From Thysanoteuthis rhombus (lineage: Eukaryota > Mollusca > Cephalopoda > Oegopsida > Thysanoteuthidae), in assembly GCA_963457665.1 (NCBI GenBank), contig OY735218.1, positions 48,893,680-48,957,679 of the forward strand: a DNA stretch of 64,000 nt. Reading direction: 5' to 3'. The notes beneath the pieces were generated by a model, which was not told the DNA's origin, searched no databases, and was given only the letters and a program-made list of their open reading frames with translations. Below are positions 35,481-48,976 of the stretch, one piece after another (position 1 is the stretch's first letter; the number at the start of each line of letters is the position of its first letter). The position numbers were made by a program, and so were the translations under genes.

Positions 35481-36520
35481 TTGAGTTTCTATACCATGCA
35501 ATGAAATATTACTGGGCGTTTCTAATTTATTGTGCAGTGGATGTTATTCCTCTTGAGATGTTGAAAAATCCCTTGCTACCGGTGATATTTCCAAATTTAA
35601 TCCAATACCTTATCAGATCCTGGGGAGAAATATTAGACATTGTAATTAGGATGCAGACTTGTGATTGTTCTCAGTTTGATCCTAAACATATACACTCAGA
35701 AAAGGGTCCCACAGGGAAGCCACGTAATTTCTCTACCGATAATAACTGTGACGTGCTGGCCAGAGATACGCCACTGTCCGTTTCTAAAATGAACAAAGCA
35801 GTAATTTCATCATTCAGCTCAAATTTATAGAGCTCTCCAAAAGAGCTGCTCCTGACAGAAAGGATATTTTGGCTGATGAAAGCAAGTATCTTTTGGGCAA
35901 AAAGAGCCAGGGGTTGTTTTAATCCAATTAAACCAATTGCTCTCAATTGAGCCCCACACCTGAGGGGCATCATGCTAAGGTAATTTGCTCCAGTCTTATC
36001 AAATACACACGACAATAAATTGCAAATTTCATTGAGGACAGCAGCGATTTTAATTTTCTTTTGTATTAACAAAATACCGGCAGTGTTTTTACTGCATTTG
36101 GATATTTTCATTAATTATAGAAAAACGTAAAAAATCATTTCTCCGTAATTATTATTTCACACTGTGATTGATTTCCGTTGTACTATAAAAGTATTGAAAA
36201 GGGTATGGGAAAAACGTTCAAAGTTGGGCCCTGCGGCTATGAAGGTGGGCCTAGCATTGCCAATTTAGCGCTTTTCGCACGAAATTCAGCGCGTTGTATC
36301 TGCTTCAGTGGCTATTGGGTATCGCTAGAAGTAGACATGTTTCCCTGGCGTTTCGTGACAATGGGCAGTTCGAAAATCGAGTTATTTTGTTCAGCTACAG
36401 AAGATGATGATCTTCGCAGACGCACATGCTCATTAAGGACAGTCTCTTTATCGATAAGGACCATTTCAGCAATCATTCTGAGGCTCATTATTATAGTTAT
36501 TTATAAATATTTAAACTACG
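35481..36520. other. unique non-repetitive stretch with the longest non-repeat open frames
   Basis: This kilobase matches none of the window's repeat families. It holds a 109-codon plus frame (35501-35830), a 146-codon minus frame (35671-36111) and the non-repeat part of a 143-codon plus frame (from 36178). None has a recognisable domain, the first two overlap on opposite strands, and such lengths can occur by chance. It could be a diverged exon cluster, an old element or conserved non-coding DNA; I cannot decide. Confidence 0.35.
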
Positions 36521-36602
36521 ATGTCCTTCTCTCAATCTCTTTCCCTCTACCTCTGTCTCTATCTATCAGTCTTTCTTACACACACACACACACACAAACA
36601 AA
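36521..36602. repeat. CT-rich tract with (CA)n
   Basis: A pyrimidine-rich strand is followed by about 10 CA units (36578-36602). Confidence 0.9.
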
Positions 36603-37060
36603 CACATGAGGACAAATTTGTCTTTCCTCTTTCTCTCTCACCTATGCGTAATAAAAAATGCATCGAAAAAGGATGCATTCTCATGTTCTATATATACACA
36701 GAAAATTCAGTTTTTCATCGCAACTCCAAGTCTCATGCTGATGCAATCATAAGACCATGTCTAAACAACAGGTGAAACATTGATCACATTTTCTTAACCC
36801 GTTGCCTGCGATTGACAGGGATTTTCGTCATTGCAGCCGAAATCAATAAAATTTCTGTTTTATTGTGATTGGTGGCAACTCCTTCCATGATGTTGAGCCA
36901 GTTCATCATGGCTTCCTCTGAAAAAAGGGGGTATGAACGGTCGAAGCATCAAAATGAACTAAAGAAATCTCAATGGTACACGATATGGTCTGCCGAATTG
37001 ACATTTCCCTCGAATATTTTCGGATAAATTATAGTCAATACCAATAAACTTATCATTCAA
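36603..37060. other. unassigned DNA
   Basis: Nothing recognised. Confidence 0.5.
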
Positions 37061-37068
37061 ATATATAC

Positions 37069-37131
<63 letters not shown>

Positions 37132-37156
37132 TGTGTGTGTGTGTGTGTGTGTGTGT
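37061..37156. repeat. (TA)n-(TG)n microsatellite
   Basis: About 32 TA units, then about 12 TG units. Confidence 0.96.
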
Positions 37157-37260
37157 ACAAATGAGATTCTTTTGTTCATTTTGATGAAACGTCCAAATTA
37201 ACATATCAATAAAGTAATCTCGTTTGGGCACACTAAGGTCTTTTGAATCGTCATATCTCC

Positions 37261-37264
<4 letters not shown>

Positions 37265-37340
<76 letters not shown>

Positions 37341-37376
37341 AGTGTGTGTGTGTGTCTGTGTGTGTGTGTGTGTTGT
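37265..37376. repeat. (CTAT)n-(TA)n-(TG)n compound microsatellite
   Basis: Three simple runs in series. Directly to the right is GATAGTGAGCTGGTACCGAT then CCTCAC, a weak T-arm-like segment, so a degraded SINE may adjoin. Confidence 0.95.
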
Positions 37377-37929
37377 AGAGTAATGGATAGTGAGCTGGTA
37401 CCGATCCTCACTGGGTTCCTCTCTTTTGTGGCCTTGTGACAAACGAAAACCAAGCGTAGAAAACAGCAGGAGAGTACATCTTCACATTTTTTTGCTTTTA
37501 TAAGGCCTCATTTGATGAATTGAATCCCGTTGAACAAGAATCCTCAGTATAATGAGAAGACGTGCGTCTTTGTCTCATCTTCAAATCGATTCCTGCTGAA
37601 GACAGAGTGAATTCAAACGCTTTACATAAATATATGCATTCGGAGTCTTTTCATTCAACCAACTCGACGCGATGATTAATAACAATTCGTCACATATTTT
37701 CATAATAATACGAAAACATATCAATGGGATCGTGCGTATTCGAGATGTTTTTGTGTCCATTAGACATTTCATATCATACAAGAGAGAATATATCAGCAGA
37801 AATTCATTGTTTGAAACCTAGTTTCATTTCTCTCGTGTAAGATGATGAAATTTATCATATCCTTTGTGTTTGTGGGGTCGAACCAAATCAATAGTTTGTA
37901 GTTTTGTACCAAAACAATGCAAACATCAA

Positions 37930-37930
<1 letters not shown>
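37377..37930. other. unassigned DNA
   Basis: Apart from the weak tRNA-like segment at 37385-37412, nothing was recognised. Confidence 0.5.

Positions 37931-37995
<65 letters not shown>
37931..37995. repeat. (TA)n microsatellite
   Basis: About 32 uninterrupted TA units. Confidence 0.97.
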
Positions 37996-37998
<3 letters not shown>

Positions 37999-39679
37999 GA
38001 ATGTGTGTGTCTTTGAGTGTATAGGTTATGGGTAGGGAGTGTGTGCATCTGAAAGAAATATATCAAGAGGCTTCAAGGTCGAGCATAGGCTGTCTATGCC
38101 TCCATCTTACATTCTTTCACTGTAATTCAGAACCAACAGTGCGAATATCGTGTGCCATTGTTTGAGTGCCACATTATTTGTTATAACGATCTAGTTCTAC
38201 GATGACTAGAGGCTTTGAAAACACAGCCGTGTCTTCAATTGACGGAACCAAAAGATTTACAAATGATATTTCATCTACGTTATACCACTGACATCATTCA
38301 ATAACAAGGATTTTTTTTGTGCATGTATGAATTGCATAAATAATAATCCTGCCTTCGAGATTGTTCTCATCAATAGGATGATTGTACTTGACTATTCTAT
38401 TGCCAATATTTCCTTTTCATCAAATCCCACAAAATGTTGAAGAGGATGTCCTCAAGGACCAGACTTCTAACCACGTCGCTGGTAATAACTAAGAAATCCT
38501 TAGTATTTGGGATATTATTGTATCTTTTGGAACAAAAGGATTGACGTAGCTGAAGAAATACACCGTATTTTCTGCTGTCAAAGACGCTATTTCCTACCTG
38601 CGTACTACTGACCGAAGGTTACTTGTTCATCGGACTATATTCCCAGAAGAAGCTAATCTATATTTGGTAATAACCCTCACTCCTGCATATGACCTCTACA
38701 TGAAGTGTATAATTAATACTTAGTTCATAAAATAGTAAAAAATAAAAGTATATTCAATACTGAAAGCAGATATACGCAATCACAAATCCTGCATACGTTG
38801 AGACGGTATATATGAATATTATTATTGATTCAGATACAGCTATTTTAGTGAAGGTGAAAAAAAGAATCACTGCTTCGCCTGTGACTGAATTGGGGGTTGA
38901 AGTATTATTGTGTGGCTCCATTGCAGTTACTTATCAGAAAGCTAAGAGTAAACTGTTGGTGTGAATGTACCGTGTCTCCGTATTGTAAGAAAAAAAGAAA
39001 AGAAAAATGAATATAATAAGTGATCGGGATAGCATATCATGAAACGATCAAAAGGCATCTTAAGAAGGTTGGTGAAACTGGTGGGACTTTAATCTTATAT
39101 CAATTCAATTTTTTAAAATCAGAACTATTGTGCTGGGAAATACAGTACATATTATCTACAACAATGGAAGAAAAGATAATCTTTGAGCGGAGATAATTTT
39201 ATCGAATGTGATGAAAAATGTGATTATAAAGAGAAACCGTTCTGATGGCTTGTCTTCATAGATAAATTGCTGGAAATTGACTGGACATTCACGGATCAAG
39301 CCCTTTCTTGTGTTGACAACGATTTCCATAGAACAAATAAGGAGAGTTACACGATTTTCATAACTCCTACTACGTAGTTGTACAGGGATATAACCAAGGG
39401 ATAAATACATAGGAAAATATTCTATGCATGCAAGGATCGTGCGTGTAATGTACTTCATTTTCTCTCTTTTCTGTCAACTGCTGCAGAGCAGTTTTGACTC
39501 TATCAGACTTGGTTACTCCCTTAGTGCACAATAAATGAGATAATGATTTCGTCCCTATTTTTCCATTTCTTTCCCCGTTTCAGCAACGATTACGAGTTTT
39601 TCTTTACAGGCTTAGGACGCAAGCTCAACGCCCCAGATGAGCTACTTCATGCCAAGAACATCAATACTAATAGAACATC
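37996..39679. other. unassigned DNA
   Basis: About 1.7 kb without a recognised gene or repeat. A 100-codon minus frame at 39156-39458 has no recognisable domain. Confidence 0.5.
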
Positions 39680-39765
39680 AAGTTCCCCAGCTGGAGTTTG
39701 AACTCAGTCCGCTCATTCCATCCAACTTGCCATTAACTGTTAGGCCAACTGCAACCCCCAATAGC
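39680..39765 (-). mobile_element. tRNA-derived SINE remnant
   Basis: On the minus strand, GTTGGCCTAACAGTTAATGG (A box) and ACTGAGTTCAAACTCCAGC (B box and T arm) have tRNA-like spacing. The body is not delimited. Confidence 0.55.
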
Positions 39766-40925
<1,160 letters not shown>

Positions 40926-42349
40926 TGAAAGACAGCATTTATTGTCCTTTGCATGGGCGGGGAGTAGGATTCGGATCCCCTGCACACCCTGGTTTCACGC
41001 CGTAAATGTATGGATATTTTCCAGATATGCCTTACTTTCTGCACCTTTGTTACTTTTGAAACACAACAAACTGGGCATTTTGCCACAACAAGGATTTTAA
41101 TCAGAGTATATTTTCTTTTTATCGCATTAATAATCCTACTTTATTGGCTCTAAAACATGTTCGTAAGCAGCCATTGAAAGAAAGTATGTACATCGGACGA
41201 ACATTCACACAGCTCACATAAAATCAAATTAGAACAACTTTCTTTGTAAAAAAACCATGAACTTGAAACGACGAATCATAAATGCATTGGTTTATGTCTC
41301 TTTTGTACAATAGGCTCCCATAACATTCAGGAATTCATGGCTCTTAGATAAAATTAAAAAAGATAAAGACAATCTCATCAAATGAAGTCCGCTACGTTGA
41401 CCGCTGTTTGTTTGCTTCTAAGTCTACGGCCAATGATACACATGGAGTGACCTCAGAGTGATTCATCTCATTTCACTTCATCTGTCTCTGAAGTCTGACA
41501 GGAAGGGTTGTTGGGTCAGTGAAGGCAGTCTGTAGAGAGAAAAAATACCAGTTTCTTCATTCCAAGTTAGTGATGATTTTTTTTATCGTATTTTTCGTTC
41601 CATTTGAAATGGAATTTCTACTACGCGTCGTCAAAGTTGATCTCCCCCTGGTCTATGTCTGCCCCAATAAAACCTTCTAAATCGATCCAGCGCCCATATA
41701 AGAAGGGGGAAAGATTAAGCAAAATTCCCATTTAGGCTAATCGAAAAATCTCAGATCCAAACGGAAACGACCCGAGACACAAACGAACAAAGTGACTGCC
41801 TAAGGCACCATGGTCACACAAGGGGCCATAAAAGCGATGTGGACCTCAAAATTAAAAATTGTGCTTAGGGCCCCAGGGCACAAATTTGCTCATTATACTC
41901 TGATTTAGTCGAACCTGCGTCCTCATCTCGATTTTATTGTCACGATTTTCAGCTGTTACATCCTTCTTCAGATGTCTTTCATGGTCAGTAAGCTTCTGGG
42001 ATTTGCGAGCCCTTCATTTTATAATTTTCCGGACATTTGAAATAAGGTTTTTTATATTTCAGTGAATTTTCTTCCATTTCTTTCACTGATTGTTTTTCAG
42101 CTTAAGAAAAAATTACTTCTTCCGTGAACCCAAACGCGAATAAATTCAAACCATTTCTCTGCAAGAATAAAAGATTAATTTGAGCGTTTGGAATCCATTC
42201 TGGATGGGGTCGTAATTTTAACCATAATGGCTTAACCGTAAAATGTAGCACAATGTCTTTTACTGCATCAGAAAGTAATTTCACTCTCTTCCTTGATATT
42301 AACCAGGAGAAGCGACCCTTCTCGTGAAAAGCTACAAAAAACTGGAGTC
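40926..42349. other. unassigned DNA
   Basis: A B-box-like GGATTCGGATCC at about 40968-40979 lacks an A box. Nothing else was recognised in this 1.4 kb. Confidence 0.5.
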
Positions 42350-42560
42350 CAAAATATAATAGAATCCATTAGAAAACTCATCTGCTTATGGGCAAGATCG
42401 TCACACAATGTGGATCCCCAGAAATTATATTCAAAATTGTAGTTAACAAAAAATAAAATAGCAAAAGAATTTTGACAAATCCAGGGATATTAACGACAGA
42501 AAGATTTGGCGAATCCTAGGGACGGACGCTAAAAGGCTGATGATGATATTGCTGATGATG
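42350..42560 (+). mobile_element. RTE-type LINE 3' end, internally deleted
   Basis: The translation starts with IIESIRKLICLWA, which matches the SIRKLKWQWAGH block. It then jumps to NDRKIWRILGTD and AKRLMM (the DREVWRILGK..TLKD end), followed by a (TGA)-type tail at 42538-42560. The segment between is partly foreign or deleted. Confidence 0.65.
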
Positions 42561-43290
42561 AAAACTATGATTCTTCTCCCAAAATGGATTACTGAAGAGT
42601 AATGTTTTATTAAAAGAGGGAGGTTGAAGCATTCCTCGAGTCCAGTGCTTATAATCAATGAGCTGAGAATCAATTTTAAAGAAAATATCATTGTTTTATA
42701 CAACATTCATATCATCAAAAACCGAGAAAAATCTCTTTAAAACATGTGATGGTATTGGTACGTCGATTTTTCCAGCAAAGGAATGAACTCTATTTCACTG
42801 TTACTGGAATTCATCTAAAAAAAAAACGTGATTAAATGTAGGTGAGATTTAGAGAGTTATACAGTCAAATTTTTCAAAAATAGACAGGCTTCTTCTGCTC
42901 TCCAAACGTACATAATATCTACAGAAAAAAACAAAAACTTTTTGTAAGCCGAAAAGGCGTGGAAAGGGAAAGCGATTTCCTTTAGTTTATAGAGGAAAAT
43001 AATTTTGAGCCCCCGAGTTTGTATGGTGGTATGGTTCGCTGAGTTGTCAAGGACTGAAGTTCAGTGAGGTACAGGAGACCTGGCTTTGATAGAGGGAGGA
43101 AAAAGGTACGCGCTGTCTCTCAAATAGAACACTATACGGCAAACACAGAGCGCCATTTGATTTCGTAAAAGCGGGAAAGTTGCCTGAAACTTTCGAATTG
43201 CTGATGGTACGTGAATCCAAAATCAAAATGTGCCGTTTAAAGTTGTACATTGATACCTTGACCGATTTGTAGATTAATAAAAAACAAAAC
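42561..43290. other. unassigned DNA
   Basis: Nothing recognised. Confidence 0.5.
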
Positions 43291-43485
43291 AGGTATTGTC
43301 AGACATTCAGACTGTCACTTGAACAGTGTCTTTTGGCAGCATGTTGGGTGTAACCAACAGAAAAATTGAAAAAAAAGGATGCTTAATAAATTACTTCTTT
43401 CAGCAACTGTTGGACGGTGAATTTCTATTTAAAACGAAAAAGCATGATTACTACTGGATAAAAACTAGTGGACTAATTTAATTCG
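43291..43485 (+). mobile_element. family A repeat, 5' half
   Basis: CAGGTATTGTCAGACATTCA at the start, TGTCTTTTGGCAGCATGTTG, AGAAAAATTGAAAAAAAAGG, and TGGATAAAAACTAGTGGACT then AATTTAATTC match the first half of the family, in order. Confidence 0.65.
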
Positions 43486-43756
43486 AGTTTCGGTAGAAGG
43501 TTGTTTGTTCACTTTCTACTAATGACCACTGAATAATCTTGAATCAACTCATCTGATCAATCTATAGGTAGATAGCAAAGCTGTTGAATCCCTTTTACTC
43601 CCGTAGAACATAAAACATCCTACAGCTCTACATTTGCTACAACTGGTCCCAAGCCCAGATAAAAGAGAAAGGTCAAGCATGGTGCTAGCAATTTCAATCC
43701 ATTCAAACATACTCGCTACAAAAGTGGTTGAAGCCCTATTTTCCACAGAGAGTATA
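43486..43756. other. spacer
   Basis: Unassigned. A 65-codon minus frame here lacks domains. Confidence 0.4.
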
Positions 43757-44300
43757 AGGGCATCATTATCATCGTCATCAGTCTTTTAACGTCCGTCGTT
43801 GGACATAGACCTTCCCCAAGATTTGCCACACTTCTCTATCATGGGCGTCGCGGAGCCAATACTTTCTGAATTTGTCTAGCTCGTCCTACCATCCAATACT
43901 CTGCCGGCCCCAGTTGCGCATGTGATCTCGGGAGATCCATGTCGTGATGTCCATCGGTTGTCTGCCATTCTTGCAACATGGCCAGCCCACTGCCATTTGA
44001 GATTTTTAATGGATTCTATGATGTTCATGACTCTTGTCTTTTCTTGGATGTACTGCGCTGTCTCGTGGTCTGTCCATGTAAGGCCCAGCATAATTCTTTC
44101 ATGTGCACGTTGCATGGTTCTCAATTTGCAGATCTGTCTCTTGGTTGGTTCCATGTTTCAGCTCCATAAGTGACTATTGGGAGGATGCATTGGTTATACA
44201 CCCTTCTTTTAAGGATTAACGGGATCTTCTTATTTTTGAAGGTTGAGCTTGTTCTGCCAAAAGCTTGCCATCTTAGTGTGATTCTTCGCTAAACATCTGA
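43757..44300 (-). mobile_element. RTE-type LINE 3' end, (TGA)-tailed subfamily
   Basis: The minus-strand open frame at 43876-44154 reads EPTKRQICKLRTMQRAHERI, MLGLTWTDHETAQYIQ and KNLKWQWAGHVARMADNRWT, the conserved post-RT region of RTE-like LINEs. The remaining 3' part continues in other frames to the VWQILGKVYVQ-like end and a (TGA)n tail (plus-strand TCATTATCATCGTCATCA at about 43763-43780). It is the best-preserved 3' end in the window, but is still 5'-truncated with several frame changes. Confidence 0.85.
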
Positions 44301-45179
44301 AGAAACATTTGAAGAAATCTCCGTGTGCACAGCTGACATTTGACATATATATTAGTCAACATTGCACGAATTTGAAGTTTTGGGTTCAGCAGTTTTCGAG
44401 AAATCTAATGCATACATGATAGATTTTAGACCTTTCTTCGTGGTTTCCACAAATGATCTCGCTTGACTTCCTATTCAAATTTAGATATAATACATCTTGA
44501 TTGGCAGCACTGTAAAGAAGAGACCGAAATACTCCGAAACTGTAATTCCGTACGACGGATAGGAAATTATTTACATGAAAATTACAGCAGGACGCTCCAC
44601 CCACCATAAGGTCCGGTGCCTTCTAAACATGCACTAGCATATTACATGAGGAAACAATGTTTCTTAAACCAAATTTAACCAATTTGCCTTTTTTCCAAAT
44701 TTTAAACGGCTTACGGCTACAACAGTGTTTAAACACCCCAAAACATACAGTTTGGAGATTTAAAGATAATTAATTTTAACACTTGAAACTAATTACCGTG
44801 TTTTCCAGCCCGTCTATTAATGTGCAATTGTTCTTTTAATTTTACAATTGGGTTTCCGAATCGATTTTTGTCTGCTTCTTGAACCAGTTGCAGACACTTG
44901 AGTTTATTCTCAGCTTCACTTCATTAAACCATTGTATGGTTTCCACAGAAGACTAGATGTTTCAAATTTTGTAAAATGTAGCTTCGCTGAACCACTGAAG
45001 TTAGACAATAGAGTGTAAGGCATGAACAAATCTGGAGATGTACTGTCAAAGTTCAGTGTAAGTCTAGTGTAAACTTTATTTTTCTATTATAACAAAAACA
45101 AGAACCATCCTCACCAGATTTAATGGGGTAAAGGTGTACATTCTTTTACTGTAATTTCAAATCGAAGCTCTGATTGGTG
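44301..45179. other. unassigned AT-rich DNA
   Basis: Nothing recognised. Confidence 0.5.
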
Positions 45180-45380
45180 GGTGGTTCTCTAATCGACTCG
45201 ATAAACATACCTACGTAAATTTATGTTAGATTCAAGGGCTTATTTCATTCTAATAGATAAGTACATAGTAAGTAAATAAGTAAATACAAAATTGATATTA
45301 GCCTGCCGTCATTTTGAATCACAACGAGCGATTGGTAGCTGGCTCTCCTACTTTTTGAGCCAAGCATTAATGTTCTACGA
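45180..45380 (+). mobile_element. family B repeat, partial
   Basis: GGGCTTATTTCATTCTAATA and GATAAGTACATAG, then ATATTAGCCTGCCGTCATTT, match the family in weaker form. Confidence 0.5.
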
Positions 45381-45384
45381 AAGA

Positions 45385-45745
45385 TATCATACGCGTTGGT
45401 TTATTTCATTTTGATAAATAATTGTATTTTTGGTAAAAGAAATATAATGTGTTTTTTTAATAATTGTATTTTATTGAGAAATGGATATATACTCTGTCAG
45501 AAATAGTAATAAATGTGTTATATTACGTTGAAACTCTGTTAGAAATGACTTATCTTTAATGCACGGTGAATGTATCACTTAGCTTAGTCCATTTTCTCTA
45601 ATTGTTTATTCTATTTACGCTGTCAAAGCATAATGATTTATTCAACGAAAGGTTATTTCTAATTTAGTTTCAAAGTAATAGATTGCAATTATAATATTTA
45701 TATATACAATACAAGATTACAGTTATCGTCTGCGGGCGGGATAGT
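45385..45745 (+). mobile_element. family B repeat, second adjacent copy
   Basis: GTTGGTTTATTTCATTTTGA and TAAATAATTGTATTTTTGG start a second copy, and AGATTACAGTTATCGTCTGC at about 45713 is the later family B block. The middle is longer than in other copies, so this may hold an insertion. Confidence 0.45.
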
Positions 45746-46369
45746 TGTGGGATAAGTGTGAGATGCTTAAACTGCCAGGCCTACATTTATTTATGTACTC
45801 GTTTACCTATGATGTAAAAATGACGACAGTATTTAAATATTTCTACAATTGCATGGTACTTGAAAAAAAATATTTTAAAAAATTTAAAAAAAACATTATG
45901 TTGCCCTGCATTTTCTTGCTTATATTCAACGAGGATTATCCCCAAATTTTTCAAGTATCAGCCGAAGAAATGAATGAAGGAGATTACATTGCAATTGGGA
46001 TGTAACAGTTATCTCGCTTGATAGATGTTACAGAAGACATACGTGTGGAGTATTATATAAGTATATATTGCTATCATCATAATCTGATAAGGTAATTGGT
46101 TCGTATTCCGAGTTATGTACTGAAATACAGTGTTGTATTCTGGTTGGTTTGAAGTAATTTCCCAAAGATCAATTGGGAAGTGATTGTACAGATGACAATG
46201 ATCCCAAAAGAGGACTATGTAGACTGCTGCGAATCTCGAACAATGCTGAAATAGATAACATGTCTCAACCGAAGTTATTCAAGAGGACTTAGGCCTCATT
46301 GCCCCAAGTAAGCTATTTTGTCCTCAATATCGAGTACTTTCCATACAAATATTTTCCATACTAATTATC
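45746..46369. other. unassigned DNA
   Basis: An 86-codon plus frame at 45745-46005 is Lys/Phe-rich with no recognisable domain. Confidence 0.45.
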
Positions 46370-46510
46370 CAACTTAGGAATAGAGAACTCTGGTGGATGG
46401 GGAATTATGTGTGAGTGAATATATCACTTAAATTCAACCTTACTGACCGTTCAGTTCTGCGTAGGTCAGAGGTAAGATGCCAGCCTCTGGGTCTGAAGCG
46501 AAGTTTTCGG
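46370..46510 (+). mobile_element. tRNA-derived SINE (family C), diverged
   Basis: The sequence at about 46377-46411 parallels 12170-12210 of the first family C copy, including AGGAATAGAG and TGTGAGTG. GTAGGTCAGAGGTAAGATGC and GAAGCGAAGTTTTCGGTCCT then occupy the A- and B-box positions. An insertion of about 30 bp separates the two parts. Confidence 0.5.
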
Positions 46511-46887
46511 TCCTACCTATTTTTGGGAGCACTTTTTAGTCGAGTCTGCTCTCATCGATTGAGCTGCCAATGCTCACACAAAAGACAGAAGCCGAATAAA
46601 CACTATTAACTGTCGTTTTTGTTCCTGACTCAATATCATTGATGGTTAGTTCTACTGCCTGCTTCAAACATGTGTCACACCACTTATCCTGCGAGCTCGG
46701 AACCGGAGTTGACCTACGATTCTGATTTTTCCAGGGTTAAGTTTTGTCATATACTCACAGTATAAATGAATAATGAAAATTGATCAGAAAAGAATTGATG
46801 CACTTCTAATTCTTCTGATTGATCGTTATTAACACGCAAAATCTCAACAAATATTAAACATAAAATATGAATTAGATCTTATGAAAT
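46511..46887. other. unassigned DNA
   Basis: Nothing recognised. Confidence 0.45.
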
Positions 46888-47395
46888 ACTCAATATCATC
46901 TGCAACATGACCAACATTATTCGGTAGCATAACCTGGTGGGGTGATTAATTAAGAATTAGAAAAATGATTGATAAATTGATAGGTTACTTTGCCCGCCTT
47001 TGGTTGGACAGTGGTTGCAAAAATATTAGAATCCAAACCCCGAAAAAAACAAGCCGTAATTCTGCCGGATATAACTTAAGAGACTTATTATGCACACACT
47101 TAAATTGGAAATTGATCCCCGACGGAAAATTTAGGTGGGGAGGAGTTAGACATAACCCACTTTTTTTAGATACAATAAGCGGTAAATGATAGAATGTTTA
47201 GCCTTCCAGCTTTGTTGGTGCAGTCCCTACGAGTGATATATTCATATGTACATACGTATTCAATTGATAGATTTTTCAAATACGTCATCATCGTCATCGT
47301 AGTCATCATCTTCAATAAATGGCCAGCGAGACCAAATTGAAAACTGAATAAACCTACGCAGACAGTTTTGGTTGACGGTGTATAACACATAATGA
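46888..47395 (+). mobile_element. family A repeat with internal expansion
   Basis: Start: TGCAACATGACCAACATTAT, TTCGGTAGCATAACCTGG, GGGGTGATTAATTAAG. Middle: TTTGGTTGGACAGTGGTTGC. End: AGCCTTCCAGCTTTGTTGG, TTGAAAACTGAATAAACC, GACAGTTTTGGTTGACGGTG. The copy is about 100 bp longer than the norm because of ATAC/ATC-rich sequence near 47245-47315, where other copies have ATAC/CAGC microsatellites. Confidence 0.7.
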
Positions 47396-47970
47396 AAGAA
47401 GAGAACTGTTTATGATATATATAAATTATTCAATTTCAGAAACATGGCCTGTTTAATCAATATTGATCCTCGGATCTTCCCCTGTAGAAAAAGTTCAACT
47501 TCCCCACAAGAACGATAAACAGTTGAGCAGCAAACTACAACAAAATCTGCAAGATTTTTTTTTTTAAATGTCGGTTTGAAAAATAACTATTTTTTCCAGT
47601 CATTTCGTTTTTCTGGTAAATGTGATTTTCTGGATGTCAGCTGAATTGTCAAGTAGTGACTCTGAAAAAACTTTTGAACATAACTTTTACTCCATTTCAT
47701 GTCGAGGCAGTTATTGTCCTCATCCATTTCTTTCTGTCACGTTTGGCGTTGTTCCCAGAGATTCTGAGAATGTAACCGTTAATTGGCAGCTCTGAACTCC
47801 CACCTAGAATGGAATTGAGGATTATGTTCCAGATTCCCTAAAGATTACACGATGCGCCATACAGATATATGACAAATGTTAATAGACATCAGTGTTTGAC
47901 TTAGATTTGATGTTTAATAATCTCATTTTCATGAGTTATGATCTTATTTTCTCAAATTAGAATCGGAGGA
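47396..47970. other. unassigned DNA
   Basis: Nothing recognised. Confidence 0.5.
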
Positions 47971-48338
47971 ACAGTTAGTCACTCAATAGAAACCGTCGTG
48001 TTACCAGCGTCTTTTGGCAGCATGCTAAGTTGGGGTGATGTTCTTTAAAAATTGGCATAAGTGACGATCAGTGAATGTTACATCTCTCACCATCTGTTCG
48101 GCAGTGATCACTAAAAAGTCTGATAAAAAACAGCTGGTGGACATGAACTGAGGAATCTATTCAGCATGACCCCCACTAAAAAAAACCTATTAAGGGGGAA
48201 TTTTCGAAAAATTAACATAAGGATAGATAATGAGGATTTTAGCCTTTTAGCTCCACTTATTGGGTTTTGGAGCGTGATTAATCACTGGTCAGCCAACTTA
48301 AAAACTGGAGAAACCCATGATGACAGTTTTCTAATATA
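47971..48338 (+). mobile_element. family A repeat, near full length
   Basis: ACAGTTAGTCACTCAATAGA and AACCGTCGTG start the copy. TCTTTTGGCAGCATGCTAAG, TTGGGGTGATG, TTCGGCAGTGATCACTAAAA and CTGGTGGACATGAACTGAGG form the first half. TTAGCCTTTTAGCTCCACTT, CTTAAAAACTGGAGAAACCC and ATGACAGTTTTCTAA close it. The (CAGC)n is absent here. Confidence 0.78.
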
Positions 48339-48660
48339 ATTTTACCACGTTTCACATCGGCGAAATCACGTACGATCACTTGATTTAAGTAACGTCAAGC
48401 CTGATCATTACCCGGAAGGGTGACTGTCTGTGAATATCAGGTGTCGTATACGGCCACAAGATTGTTTTGCGGCCATCTCAGCCTATGCTGTGCCACTGGT
48501 TAGGTTTGCCAGCTAAGACCGGACTGTGAACCTGGTCCTTTCTCACGCACACGCTGTTCCGTGGGGACACATGACAGAGTGCTCTTCTTTGAGCCGGCAT
48601 AGTCGTATCGAGTAGCCAGCGATCACCAATATCCAAGGGTGTATTAACTGAAGATCAAGT
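48339..48660. other. G+C-richer block of unknown nature
   Basis: It is clearly less AT-rich than the flanks, with no long open frame. GTATACGGCCACAAG (48447) and AGCTAAGACCGG (48511) faintly recall the start and internal control region of 5S rRNA, but the spacing is wrong and the rest does not match. An old SINE with a 5S-like head or an unrelated element are both possible. Confidence 0.3.
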
Positions 48661-48976
48661 AACAGGAAACCTCCTCAATACTCCATCACTTCTCTCAGTA
48701 AATTCTATTACTGATAAAAGTATATTTATTACTTTGTTATTGAGAGGGTATTAAAGGTTTATTCAAAAAGATTCCCTTTTAATTTTCATTCAGAGTTGTT
48801 TGTACTCATTCATGTCATTAATTAAATATTTCAATTAGAATAAATCAACTCCTCGATGAGAAAAGAGTCACATTAGAAAAAATAAATAAATAAATGAATG
48901 AATAATCACTGCTTTCCCCTTTCCATCTGCAAATTATTAATTTTTTCAGAATCATTATTGGGGTTGGGGGGCTCAA
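48661..48976. other. unassigned DNA
   Basis: Nothing recognised. Confidence 0.45.

Noticed and set aside
48447-48540. 5S rRNA gene
   Set aside because: Only two short words match and their spacing is wrong; most of the 5S sequence is absent.
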